NCBI GenBank assembly: GCA_019828595.1
Contig: JAHQRK010000019.1
Span: 682,001-746,000 of the forward strand
Source of the DNA: Aphanomyces cochlioides
Lineage: Eukaryota; Oomycota; Saprolegniomycetes; Saprolegniales; Verrucalvaceae
Direction: 5' to 3'
Length of the DNA: 64,000 nucleotides
This document shows positions 19,894 to 32,600 of the stretch, in pieces. Each line of letters begins with the position of its first letter. The first letter of the stretch is position 1. Below the pieces are notes generated by a model, which saw only the letters and a list, made by a program, of their open reading frames with translations, searched no databases and was not told the origin of the DNA. A program made the translations under genes and the position numbers.

Positions 19894-22362
19894 ATGGCGC
19901 AGTTGAATGAAGGCGTGGCGTCGTCCTTGGGCACGGCCGTTTTCTGGCTCATGGTGCCGTCGATTACGTCCATCATGGTCGTCGCGGCGTTTGTGCTCCA
20001 TCATATTCGACAGCAAGAAGGACACGCACGCGGTCTCCGGAAGAAACCATCCTGTGCGCTCGACACGCAAGATCGATTTGGATACGGTTTGACGCTCCGT
20101 GATGTGGTGCACCCGACGACAGCGTCAATTGATTTCAACTCCAAGACGCCGATTCCGATCGACACACCGCTCTTTCAAGGACAAGCATATGTCCTCCTAC
20201 GTCGACCGGACGGCGATGCCCATTGGGATCCACTCTTTGAAGGCAAACAACGCACGATCTGGGTCATGGTGCAAGGCATGTTTAAACGAGCGCCAAAAGG
20301 AACGATCTTTGTCGCGGGAGAGCTACCACGCCCGATGGACTTGACCTTTTGGACAAAAGCGCTCGTGAGCATGATGGTCTCATCCGCCAAGACTATCATG
20401 AGCAGTCTCCACTTCTCGTTTGGAGACGAGAAAGAAGCGCCACATGTAGCTCTTCCATTGTATCAATGCGCTGATACGATGATTGTGACTCCTCTCGATG
20501 AAGTTCCGCCCAAGTTGGGAACCGCCAACTGGGGCGAAGATCCTGTCGCCCGCGCGGCGCGAAAGCGAACCCCGTTCGGAAGTGAAGAATTCCGGACCGA
20601 CAGAGTCTACTCCTTTCAATTCCACACCATGCATGTGGATCTGGCGGCGTGGAGCATAGCCAACTTGCCTGGGATCCAAGATGTGAGCTTGAACTCGTTC
20701 TTGGGCGACATGCCATTGCGGCTAAGTGTGTATGAGCACACAGATGCACCTGGTTCCACACACGCTTCCAAAGACTATTGCTTTTCGTTTGAAGTTACGT
20801 CTGCCCCGCCCACACCACCACCGACCGACAAGTTGGAGTTCCCAGGCATCGAGTTCGACGCTTGGATGTGGCTCGAGCACTTTGATGCGTCGACCAGTCG
20901 GCGGCCTGTGTCGTACCTCGTGCGCGTCCTCAACGCAGACGGCTCGTGCAAAACTGTCGTCTTGTCGTCGCAGACAGTTGCGGCAATCCTGGCCATTGAC
21001 AGCCCCAACGAAGCTTCGTCTCTCTTGACCCGTGCTCGTCGAGAACATTACCAAGCGATTGAAGAGCAGACGGTGGAACTCAATCGTCAATTGCATGAAA
21101 TCGCCGCTCATGGGAGCTGTAATGCAAAGCATCAACTTGCTCAAGGTCTCTCGGCGTCGTCTTTGGACTTGGCAGACAGCCTGACCGCCAAGGAACTGGG
21201 CGTGAATATGTGGCGATGGGATCTCAATGTCTGCCTCGAAGGCAGCGGCTACAGAGTACTCAGCGATACGTTTTTGCGTCAAGAGTACGTCGTCTTGACG
21301 TCGACGAGCTTATTGTGGTACCGCACATACTCGTCGCAACCGACCAAGACCATTCCTATCCACCAAATTACTGACGTGACGACACGGTACATCAACGACA
21401 TCCACGTCGTTGGCGTCCACACTTGGACTGAAGTCGTTTACTTTCAAGTTGCCGATCCTGCTCTTTGGAAAGACAGCATTGTCGCCGCTACTGACCGCAG
21501 CTCCGTCGTCTCGACGACAACCAACACGCCACAGCATTTGTCAACCTGGACACCGTTCAATGTCGTCACGTATGAAGGCCAAATCGTCCTCAATAGCCGC
21601 AAGATTGCGCCGGAAGACCTGCCTTCTCTTGACGATCCCCTTGCTGTAGCCGCCCAATGTGTCGCTGCGGCTATTCAGATATCAACCTCCCGGGCCCATC
21701 GTGTTGCCTTTCAACGCGCCATTCATGGTCTACGTCTCGTTGATCTTGCCCAACTCGACACGGCCGAGAAGAAGCTCGTCTTCCTCCTCAACGTCTATCA
21801 ATCGCTCTTGGTCCACGTCTCGTTGGTTCTCCCTCGACGGACGACCACCAGCATGCATCAATGTGCGTACGATGTGAGCAAACTGCTGCTGTCTCTAGCT
21901 GAGATCGAACATGTTTTACTCCGCGGGTCAACTGCACCTGTGCACGACGTCCCGTACTTGGATTTCATTCCCGAAGCCGCTGCCTACCCAAGCACCTTTC
22001 TGTCGTTGGCTTTGCCCCACCGTGACTTTCGCATTAGCTGTGCTCTCCATGCCCACCGAACCAACCAACACTTGGTCGTCTACACACAAGAGAACGTTCA
22101 CGAACAACTGAGCAATGTTGTCGGTATCTACTTGCGACAGCATGTACGTGTCTCTGGCTCCGTGGTCTCCCTGCCATTGGTTTGCAAGTGGTTCCGCGCT
22201 GACTTTGACGACCAGATTTTGCGCAAAACGATGTGCTTCTTGTCCGACGAGACGATTAGCGAGATCCAAGATGTGGTCGATCACCCGAAATTCCACGTCG
22301 AGTTTCGTGATCATGCTGTGCGAGCGTCCTCTCGATGGACTGCGATGGCATCAGTGGCTTGA
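19894..22362 (+). CDS. DUF1769-DUF547 membrane-anchored protein
   Basis: 822 residues in one exon. The ATG at 19894 is used because the in-frame sequence upstream has no ATG. Residues about 12-34 form one hydrophobic helix, followed by basic residues. Residues about 105-200 (GKQRTIWVMVQGMFK, GELPRPMDLTFW, HVALPLYQCADTM) match the pattern of DUF1769, a domain of fungal and oomycete proteins. The middle, about 430-560, looks PH-like (REYVVLTSTSLLWYRTYS pattern), though weakly. Residues about 560-780 fit DUF547: EKKLVFLLNVYQSLLVH, SLAEIEHVLLRG, HRDFRISCALHA, LVCKWFRADF. DUF547 proteins resemble papain-like folds, but I see no certain catalytic Cys/His pair. Function unknown; perhaps acts at a membrane. 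Confidence 0.7.
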   Translation: MAQLNEGVASSLGTAVFWLMVPSITSIMVVAAFVLHHIRQQEGHARGLRKKPSCALDTQDRFGYGLTLRDVVHPTTASIDFNSKTPIPIDTPLFQGQAYVLLRRPDGDAHWDPLFEGKQRTIWVMVQGMFKRAPKGTIFVAGELPRPMDLTFWTKALVSMMVSSAKTIMSSLHFSFGDEKEAPHVALPLYQCADTMIVTPLDEVPPKLGTANWGEDPVARAARKRTPFGSEEFRTDRVYSFQFHTMHVDLAAWSIANLPGIQDVSLNSFLGDMPLRLSVYEHTDAPGSTHASKDYCFSFEVTSAPPTPPPTDKLEFPGIEFDAWMWLEHFDASTSRRPVSYLVRVLNADGSCKTVVLSSQTVAAILAIDSPNEASSLLTRARREHYQAIEEQTVELNRQLHEIAAHGSCNAKHQLAQGLSASSLDLADSLTAKELGVNMWRWDLNVCLEGSGYRVLSDTFLRQEYVVLTSTSLLWYRTYSSQPTKTIPIHQITDVTTRYINDIHVVGVHTWTEVVYFQVADPALWKDSIVAATDRSSVVSTTTNTPQHLSTWTPFNVVTYEGQIVLNSRKIAPEDLPSLDDPLAVAAQCVAAAIQISTSRAHRVAFQRAIHGLRLVDLAQLDTAEKKLVFLLNVYQSLLVHVSLVLPRRTTTSMHQCAYDVSKLLLSLAEIEHVLLRGSTAPVHDVPYLDFIPEAAAYPSTFLSLALPHRDFRISCALHAHRTNQHLVVYTQENVHEQLSNVVGIYLRQHVRVSGSVVSLPLVCKWFRADFDDQILRKTMCFLSDETISEIQDVVDHPKFHVEFRDHAVRASSRWTAMASVA

Positions 22363-23197
22363 TTTGTTTCCCGTCGTTGTTGAATGTAGCGTAATTGTGC
22401 TGATTGATGTCCCTGTTCGATCATTTCAAGCTCGGATTTATCCAGCGAGCATGGACGTTCTCGTCGAGTTGATATTCCATTCATGGAATGCCTAAATTCT
22501 GGTCTCGTGTGGCGTCGCGTCCACGAGAATTTCCATCTCAGTTTAGTGATAACCACTCTAGCTCGTCCCTGTCTTTAACCATTCGATCGACATTGACTCG
22601 GCCATTCAATGACAAAGCTGGGACTGCACCAGTCACACATCATGAAGGATGCATAGAAAGCCGTCAATTGAGCACGACCATTGGCATGACGCGGCTGCAT
22701 CAAGTTTGAACTCGGCTTTCAATATTTTATCTTGCAAATTGTATACTTTATACTTACACAGTGGGAAAAAATGAACCACCCGCTGCTGCCGAGCCCACTC
22801 TCTTTCCACGTGGAATCAAGCGTGACCAATGAGAACTGCGTGTCCCAGACGCCAGTAGGAGGAACTGAGCCGCCGTCGCGACACTGCAAAACGCATCTCT
22901 CCAGCCTCTGCATACAAGAGCTCATATTCAAACTTGTCACGCTTCTGCCGTTTTCATAGTATAACGGCAAAGTCGCGCATATGTCGTTAGCTGAAGCCAA
23001 TCCGGTCAGTCCTGGACGCACCCTCCACTTCCCATCGCATGCCTTGAACTCGTCCGTCGCGTCTGTGGCTCGTGTGAAATGGCGATGGACTCGAGCCGTC
23101 GTCGGCCATGTCGTCCTGCCTCGACCACTCTTTCGGGAAGCGCCGGATGAGGTAAGCACGAGACCCCTACGCAATCCCGTCAGCACTTCGTTGTCAC
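22363..23197. other. Intergenic, no firm gene
   Basis: A frame from the ATG at 22981 runs to 23304 and contains a possible donor site (GATGAG then GTAAGC) at 23152, so it could be a first exon of something, but no second exon is visible before FAS-1. Confidence 0.3.
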
Positions 23198-23268
23198 CCA
23201 ATCACACCCACCGTCGCTTGAAATACTGCAATCTGATTGGCTCGGAAGGGGTACTCAACACTGATTGG
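23198..23268. promoter_or_regulatory. CCAAT cluster upstream of FAS-1
   Basis: CCAAT at 23198-23202 and its reverse complement at 23236-23240 and 23264-23268, about 390-460 bp before the FAS-1 ATG. No TATA box was seen near the start. Role inferred from position and spacing only. Confidence 0.35.
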
Positions 23269-23656
23269 ATGCAATATTTTGAAGTCACAACTGCCTTTCG
23301 ATGACATTTGCAAGTTTGGTTAAACAACCTAACCCTAGAAAGATTTGGTAATCAAGTCAACTTCTGACAACTGATTCCTGTGTAACATTATACTTTGTAA
23401 AAAATTATGAAAAATGTTACTTTATCTGATTGAATTGTATCTTATGAATAAATACCTGTGTATAGTTTATAAGTAAACCTGTCACTTGACACATAAGATG
23501 TGCAAGATTTTCCGTGGAAACGCCTTGAAACAACACGTGACTGGAATAGAGTATGGCCACGAATCCACCATTTGGCTCATTCTCGAATCGGACGGCTAGC
23601 GCACAACCCACCTCTGACCACGGTGCTCCATCGCTAGAATTGCCTTCACAAACACA

Positions 23657-26600
23657 ATGACCGAAACGTCCGTTCCAACTAACGCCGCGCCTGCTGTAAA
23701 CAACACCGTGCCTGCTGTCTCTGGCACGGTCGAAGTTGTGGCTCCTACGCCGGCTATTTTCCTTGACGCTGCCACTGGTTTCGCCGTCCAGTTTGGTGGA
23801 CAAGCCAACGAATATATCGCAGAATTGACCACACTCGTCGAAAAGTATTCGTCTGTCCGCCAATTCGTCGAAGACGCCCAAACGGCTCTCGTGGAAGAAG
23901 CCAAACCATTTGACATTACCATCCATCCTTTCTTGTGGACGCAAGATGAGTCTTCCCGACCATCCAAAGACGAACTTGCTGCTGCCCCTCTCAGTTATCC
24001 TCTTATCTTTTTGACTCAATTCGCGAACTACTTGGCACTTCTCGAAGCCGCTCATTTGACCCATGAGAAGCTTCTACCAAAACTCCGAGCTGGCTCAGGC
24101 CATAGCCAAGGTGTTGTCGCCGCGGTATTGCTTGCTGCCGCGAAAACTCACGACGAGCTCCTTTTCCTTGGCCTGAAATTTGTGCGATACATGTTCCTGC
24201 ACGGTGTTCATGCCCAAGCCACGTTCGGAAATGTCTCCAAGGCCGGCGACATTTCTCCAATGCTTGTAGTCCGAGGTCTGCCATATCCTGCGTTGAAGAA
24301 AGCTGTGGACGCCGCCAACGCTAAACTTAAACTCAAGGACTCTCGAGCACTTCAATTGTCGCTCGTCAACCAAGCTACCGCGATCGTTGTGACTGGCCTT
24401 CCTGAATTTTTGGCCCAACTCAAAGCGACGCTTGAAAAAATTAGTGCTAGCCCCGACGAATCTCAAGCGCGCATTCCATTTTCTCAACGCAAGCCTGTCA
24501 TCTCGTTTGTTCCTTTGAGTGTGTCTTGCGCGTTCCACAACACCGTCTTGGCGCCAGCTCAACCATTGATTGAAGCCGATTTGAAGCGTATCGAACTGTC
24601 TATCCCCGGCAGCTCCTTACAATTTCCCGTCATTGGGACGGATGAAGCTACTGCGAATCTTCAGTTGCACGGAGAAAAGGATGTTCTTCCAGACGTTGTC
24701 AAGATGCAACTGAGTGACGTCGTCAACTGGCCCTTGACCACTCAAGCGATCAAGAACGCTGGTGGCGTCACTCATGTCTTGGACTTTGGCCCTGCTCTAG
24801 GCGCAGCCCCGCTGACCTTCAAGGAATTGGAAGGCTTCGGCATCACCACCGTTGTTCCTACGCCACGCCACAAGCCTTCGGACACCTTGCCTGGACTTGA
24901 CTACATTTTGTCCACGTCGAGCGATTTCGTGTCCAAGTCGTGGGAAGATTTGTACGGACCCAAGTTGGCCAAGTCGGTGGATGGCAAGACCGTTTTGCAC
25001 AACAAGTACACTGCGCGCTTGGGTCGTCAGCCAGTCTGGGTCGGTGGTATGACCCCCACGACCAGTTACTACGGTGTTCCCCTCGTCGCTGCTATCACGG
25101 AAAGTGGCTACATCGGCGAATTAGCATGCGGTGGTCTTCCTCGTCCAGTCATCTTTGAAGACAAGGTGGCTGACCTCTTGAGCCGCTTGACGCCTGGCAA
25201 TGGCATCTATCTCAACTTGCTCTACTTGAACGCCAAGCAATGGGCCTTCCAGTTCCCCATGATCAAGAAGATGCGTTTGGATGGCATCCCGATCGAAGGT
25301 GTGACTGTGGCTGCAGGTATTCCAACGCCAGAGAAGGCCGATCAAGTACTCACGGAACTTCTCTCGGTGAACATCAAGGTCGTGAGCTTCAAGCCCAGCT
25401 CCATCAGCTCGATTCACGACGTGCTCAATATCGCCAAGAAACACCCAGCTGCCACGATTGTCTTGCAATGGACTGGTGGACGCGCCGGTGGTCATCACAG
25501 CTGCGAAGACTTCCACACTCCTCTGTTGGCAACGTACGCGGCGATCCGTCGTACGTCGAACGTGATCTTGGTTGTCGGATCTGGCTTTGGATCGGCAGAA
25601 CAATCGTACCCATACTTGACTGGTGAATGGAGTGTTGCCTTTGGCCAACCCAAGATGCCTTGCGATGGTATTTTGGTCGCTTCTCGCGTGATGGTGGCTA
25701 AGGAAGCTGCCACTGCTGAAGCTGTCAAGGATCTCTTGGTGCAAACACGTGGTATTCCCGACGAGTCGACGTGGGAGTCGAGTTATGAAACTTCGGCGGG
25801 TGGTGTTGTCACTCTCAAGTCTGAATTGGGTGAAGCCATCCACAAGATTGAAAACCGTGGTGCGTTGTGCTGGCGCGAATTTGACCGCAAGTACTTTTCG
25901 CTGCCGATGAAGGAGCAAGAGGCTGCGATCTTGGCGGACAAGGATGCCATTATCGCACGAGTCAATGCTGACTTCCAGAAGCCATACTTTGGTCGCACAT
26001 TGTCCGGTGAAGTGGTGGACGTCGATGCGATGACGTACTTGGACGTGATCTCGCGCATGATTTCATTAATGTACGTGAGCTCGAGCAAGCGCTGGATCGA
26101 CGTGACGTTCATGACGCGCGTGTTTGCTTTTCTGCAACGCACCGAACAGCGATTCTTGACCAAGGCAACGACGACGTCCAAGTTGGTGGTTCAATCGGCA
26201 AACCAACTCAAGGCCGACCCATTTGCCCTCGTTGACACCTTCAAACAAGCTTACCCAGCAGTAGCCACGACTCTGTTGAGCGTGGAAGATGTCGACTTCT
26301 TCTACCACTCGTGCAAGTTTGGAGGCAAGCCAGTCAACTTCATTCCAGTCATTGACAAGGAGTTGATCACTTGGTTCAAGAAGGACTCTCTCTGGTATTC
26401 CGAAGACCTCGAAGCCGTTCCTGACCAAGACGCTGGACGCGTCATGATTTTGCAAGGACCTCTCGCTGTGTATCACATCAAGCAAAAGAACGAACCTGTG
26501 GGCGACATCCTCAAGGGAATCAGCCAAGGTGTGGTCGATTCGATGGTTGCCAAGTCCTTCGAGCAATACACCACCACTTCGTCGATTCCTCAAGTTGCTG

Positions 26601-29600
26601 GTTGGGCCAGCTCGACTTTGGCCAACTCGAACGTCGTCTTGTCCAAAGCCATCCAAGAACCAGTGTCGGCGGATGCGTGGTTGGAAGAGTTGGCCGAAGT
26701 GGTTTCGACTGGCAACTGGCTTGCGGACTTGATCTTCAGCGACCACCACGTCTCTGGCCGTCAATGGATTGCCAACAACACGCCTCAAATTGTGGCTGCT
26801 CGTCCTGGTCAAACCGTGGAAGTGGAGTTTACTGGCGCTGGTGTACCAGTCGCCCTGCGAGTCCATGACGCCAACATCGTCAAGTCCGCGCCAGTGATTG
26901 ACATTATTAGCAAGAAAAACCATACGATTACTTTGCGTCTCAACATTCAACGCCCAGCAACTCGTGAATGGACCTCTGAAGTTGCCTCTCTTGATCGCGT
27001 GTTTGACTACAAGTCTGCCTCGGAATGCTCTACCATCCACGTGAAGAACGATGTGTCGGAAGAAAACGTCAAGACATTTTACGCTCAGCACTGGATTGCT
27101 CCTAATGTTGCGGATTGCTCAACCGCCTTGCAAAGCAGCGTGCATGCCACCCACTCTGCCACCTTCACGGTGACGGCTGAAGACATCGCTGAATACAATG
27201 CTTCGCTCGGCCTCACTGGACGCACAACTGCTCCAGTAGACTTTAGCACTGTGGCGGGATGGAAGCCATTGATTTCGTCGGTGTTTGCCAAGGAAATCTC
27301 TGGCGACTTGTTGCGCTTGGTCCACTTGAGTCACGCGTACACTCTGTTGACCAGTGATGACGGTTCGTTTGCTGCTGGTGATGTGGTTGTGTCCACCGGA
27401 TTTGTCACGGCCATGCGCAACACGGCGTCTGGCAAGTTGGTGCAAGGCGTTGTGGTTGTGGCCAAGAACGGCGTGGATGTTGTGCGAGTCCAGAGCGAAT
27501 TCTTGATCCGTGGTCAATTCAAGGACCACGCGCACACGTTCGAAAAGAAGGAAACGTCGCGCGTTGTGCGTTTGGCGGACAAGACAGCCGTGGCTATCCT
27601 CAGCGACAAGGCTTGGTTCACTTTGGCCGCGGACCAAACCCTCGCAGCTGGTGCGAGCTACAAGTTTGATCTCAAGAGCTCGTACGTGTATGCCGATGGC
27701 CATTCGACGTTGGCATCGTTCGATGTCCAAGGTTCGGTGTACGGTGGCACCAACTTTGACCAACTTGTTGGTACGGTGGCAATCAATGAAACTGGTGTGC
27801 CAAAGGACCCCGTGGCATCGTACTTGGACCGCGTGGCTCCTATTGCGACCGAAGGTGCCAAGACACAATGCAACTTGCTTGCCACTCCCGTGACGATTGA
27901 GATTCCCGTGTTTGCTGGTGACTACGCCCGTGCCTCGCGTGATTTGAACCCCATCCATCGTTGCGCGTACTCCGCGGCCTTTGCCAACTTGCCTAATGGT
28001 CAGCCGATCATGCACGGAATGTGGACGGCCACCAAGGTCCGCAACTTGATGATGGATGTGATGCGTGACCAGTTCCAAGTCACTCAACTCAAATCGTACC
28101 ATGCCGACTTCAAGGGCATGGTGTACAACGACGAACGACTCTTCTTGCAAGTGACTCAATCTGGCGTCAGTGACGGCTTGATCTTGTTGAATGTGAATGT
28201 GGCCAACATCCGTGGAGAGAGCGTGTTTGGCGCGAAGGCCAGTGTGTTTATGCCAAAGACGGCGTTTGTGTTCACTGGTCAAGGTTCGCAACAAGTTGGC
28301 ATGGGCATGGACTTGTACGCGACGTCACCTGTCGTGCGCAAGATTTGGGACGAAGGTGACCAGCACTTGTCGAACAAGTTTGGCTTTTCTATCTTGGAAA
28401 TCGTGCGCAAGAACCCGACGAGTTTGACGATTCACTTTGGTGGCAGCCTTGGTATGGCCATCCGTGAAAACTACATGGCTCTTCGTTGCCAAAAGCCTGA
28501 TTCCTCGTCCCCCACGGGATACAAGACAGTGCCTCTCTTCCCTGAAATCAACTCCATGACGCAAAGCTTCACGTTCAGTGCTCCTGCTGGTCTTTTGTTT
28601 GCGACTCAATTCGCGCAGCCTGCCTTGGTGTTGATGGAAAAGGCATTGTACAACGAAGCAAAGTCCCGTGGTGTTGTGCCAAATGACTGCTACTTTGCTG
28701 GCCATTCTTTGGGTGAATATGCAGCCTTGAGTTCGTTCGCCGAAATCTTGTCCACATCCAACTTGGCTGAAGTAGTCTTCTTGCGAGGTATGGTCATGCA
28801 GAACGCTGTTGAACGCGATGAGCATGGTATGTCGGCTTTTGGTATGGTTGCTGCGAATCCAAGCCGAGTGGGTTCCAAGGCGTTTGACGAGACAACGCTC
28901 TTCAAATTGTTGGATGTGATTGAATCTCAATCGAAGAACTTGTGCCAAGTTGTCAACTTTAACGTCCAAGACAGCCAATACGTCGTCGCTGGTGAAATGG
29001 TCAACTTGGAAGTCTTGTCTCGCATCATGACAACTGTTCGTGAACAACCCACGACTCTTCAAACGGTTGGCATTGAGGCCCTTGTGGAAGAATCGCTTGT
29101 CCTCATTCGCTCCCAAAAGGAAGCCTTGGTGAGCAAGGGCAAGACGTTTGGCTTGAAACGCGGTACCGCAACTATTCCTTTGGTTGGTATCGATGTTCCT
29201 TTCCACTCTCGTCAATTGTTGGGAGGTGTGCCTGCTTTCCGTGAGCTCATGCGTCCCATGTTGAAGAAAGAAATCCTGTACGGAAACAAGGCGCTTTTGG
29301 AAAACCATTACATTCCCAACTTGGTTGCCAAGCCTTTTAGCACGTCGAAGGAATATGCCCAAGAGATTGTCGACTTGACGGGCAGCCCTGTGCTCACGTC
29401 GATTTTGGCAAACTGGGAAGCTACTCCTTTGGACGAGCTTGTGTGGACTCTCGTGATTGAGTTGCTCGCTTACCAATTCGCTTCTCCTGTCCAGTGGATC
29501 AAGACCCAGGCCCATCTTTTCAACAACGGTCTTCGTCGCTTCATTGAAATCGGCCCTAGCGCCACATTGACCGGTATGGCTTCTCGTACCCTGCAAAGCG

Positions 29601-32600
29601 GTCGCTTCCCTGGTGCGAAGTGTGACATTCTCTTTATTACCAAAGATCGTGACACGATTTACTACGAAAATGAATCGGAGAATCCGTCGGCAGTCGACTT
29701 TGCTCATGCACAAGCCGCATTGGCTGCCGCTGAGGCTGCCACTGATGAAGTCCCAGAAGAAGCTGAAGCGACTCCTGCTCCTGTCGCCGCTCCTGTTGAA
29801 GTGGCTCCTGTCGTTGTTGCTGCCCCAGTGGTCGCTGCTCCTCCTGCCGCTGCACCTGCTGCTGCTGTCACGGATGAACCCGTGAGTGTCAACCACGTGC
29901 TCCGTGTCTTCTTGGCACACCGCTTCAAGAAGCAACTGAGTGAAATCGATGACAACGCTACCATTCACGGTCTGGCTGCCGGTAAGTCGGCCGCCCAAAA
30001 TGAAGTCGTGGGTGAGTTGGAGAAGGAATTCGGTGGAGGTGTCGATCGTGTGCCTGAACTCCCAGTGTCGATTTTGGCCACGTCGTTCAAGTCGTACAAG
30101 CAATTCGGTCCTGTCTTCACGACATTGACCACGGACTTTGTCCGCAAGCAACTCCCTGGTGGCTTCAACATTTCGCAAGTCAAGAGCTATTTGTCGTCTG
30201 AGTTTGGCCTTGGCGCTGGTCGCACGGACAGTGTCTTGATGCACTCGCTCTTGTTCCCACCTGCTTCCCGACATGCCAACGAAGCCGTCGCCAAGTCGTG
30301 GTTGGACACGGTGGTGGCTGACTACGCCAAGTTTGCCGGTGTGTCGATTTCCAAGGGAGGTGCCGGTCAAGCTGTTGGAGGTGGCATGCCGATGATGATG
30401 CAGTCGTTTGCTGCCGCAGCTCCTGTCGAAAACGTACCTGATGTGGACATTACTGCTGCGTATGGTTTGAAGGCGTTCTTGGCCCACAAGTTCAAGAAGA
30501 AGTTCTCGGAGATCACGGACAACACGAGTGTGCACGAGTTGGCGGCCGGCAAATCGGCTGTGCAAAACGAAGTGGTGGGTGAGTTGGAAGCCGAATTTGG
30601 CGGAGGTGTTGACGGAGTGGCTGAGACCAAGTTGGGTGACTTGGCTCCCAAGTTTGCCGCGTACAACAAGCCTGGCAAGTACTTCACGTCGACAGTTGCC
30701 AAGATGTTGAGTGCCAAGTTGCCTGGTGGCTTTTCGGCGTCTCAATTGCGCGCATATATGGCTCAAGAGCGCTGCTTGGGTCCAAAGCGTATTGAAATCG
30801 CTTTGATCCATTCGTTGGTGAATGCTCCCGACGCCCGATTTGCCACCGAAGCCGATGCCAAGACGTGGATCAACTCGGTGATCGACGAGTATGGCTCGGT
30901 GTCCTCGGTCACGATTCCATATGCCTCGAAGGCTGGTGGTGCTGTCAGCGCTGGTGTCCCCATGATGGGAGGTGGTGGCGGTGTCTCGTCGGCTGCATTG
31001 GATGCCTTGAAGGCTCAAATGCATACGATGATGCGCGAACAAGTGAACGCATACCACGCGTTCATGAAGTTTGATCCATTGGCTACACTGAAGAAGACGA
31101 ATGCGGACGAAGTTGCTCGCCGTGAATTGGAGAAACAAGTCGACTTGTGGGTGTCTGAACATGGCGAATTTTATGAAAAGGGTATTCAAGCCAAGTTTGA
31201 TTCCAACAAGATTCGCATCTACGACAGTTCTTGGAACTGGGTCATGCAAGATGCCTTAGAATTGTATTTCCGCACTTTGTCCAATGCCCAAGGTGGATCT
31301 GAAGGTGCTGGAGTTTTCGATCGTGAATCTCATTTGTCTCAAATGTCTGCATTCCTTAACGCCGATGTGTCCCAATTGAACAAGATTGGCGAACCTCAAA
31401 ATTGGTTCAAACCGTTCTTGTGCAATCGCGCTACTCCTGAGCTTCTTGCTGCCACTGAGTTTTTCCTTTCCCGTCAACAAGCTAGTGGCAACCTCGAGTT
31501 CGCTCAATCCATCCAGCTATTGAACGAAGAAGTCGAAAAGTGGATGGAACGCGATCCAGTCCATGTGCAACTGCTTCAACCATTCCGTCCTGACGTCACT
31601 GTCGAAGCCAACGGCACCATAGTTTACAAAGAAGTTCCTCGTGGCGCTAACTCTGTTGACTATGTCGATGAATTGTCGCGAGGAGTGGCCTACCGCCCGG
31701 ATGACCACAAGGTCATCTCTCCAAAGAGTGGTCACTCGTCGGTGAGCTTGGTGCGCGGTATGGAAACTGCTGAATACGACGAAGGCCATGAAAGCGACCA
31801 CCACAGCGTCAGCAGCGAACCCGTCCGAAAGCGAGTAGTCAAGCGCAGCACTCGTGTGCACGGCTCAAAGCTATGGGGATTGAAAGCAGTTACCCGCCGC
31901 GTCAAGCGCTCCAAGTCGACAGCTGAGAACCAACATGCGCTTCCATACGTGCATATCCGCAAGAACGATGAGCGCGACCCAACTCTTCGTGTGTTGGATG
32001 AAAACATGACCAAGGAGCTCCTTTTGAGTATGCACGAAATTGCTACGGGTGGTGTGTCCTTCGTCGGCAAGAACGCGTTGGTCACTGGTTGTGGTCGTGA
32101 CTCGATTGCCAGTGAAGTCGTCAAGGCTTTGCTGGAAGGCGGCGCTACTGTCATCTGTACGACAAGCAGCTTCTCGTCCAAGTCCACCAAGTTCTTCCGC
32201 AGCATGTACGAAAACCATGGCGCTCGTGGCTCCAAGTTGATCTTGTTCCCTTTCAACCAAGCGTCGTCCAAGGACTGTGGTGCTCTTGTGGCTCACATCT
32301 ACGAGCAACTGAACTTGGACTTGGACTTCGTCATCCCGTTCGGTGCAATTTCAGTGGTTGGCCCAACGCTGTCGGACATTGACTCCAAGTCGGAATTGGC
32401 TCATCGCATCATGTTGACCAACACATACCGCATTTTGGGTAAGATCATCGACTACAAGCGTGCCAAGAACATTCGCACCCGTCCTTGCTTGGCCATGTTG
32501 CCTCTGTCGCCAAACCACGGTACGATGGGTGGTGATGGTTTGTACGCCGAAGCGAAGTTGGGCCTTGAAGCGCTCATGAACAAGTGGCATTCCGAAGGTT

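Noticed and set aside
23417..24064. 215-codon minus-strand frame over the FAS-1 start
   Set aside because: Its main part is antisense to FAS coding sequence and it has no recognisable domain.
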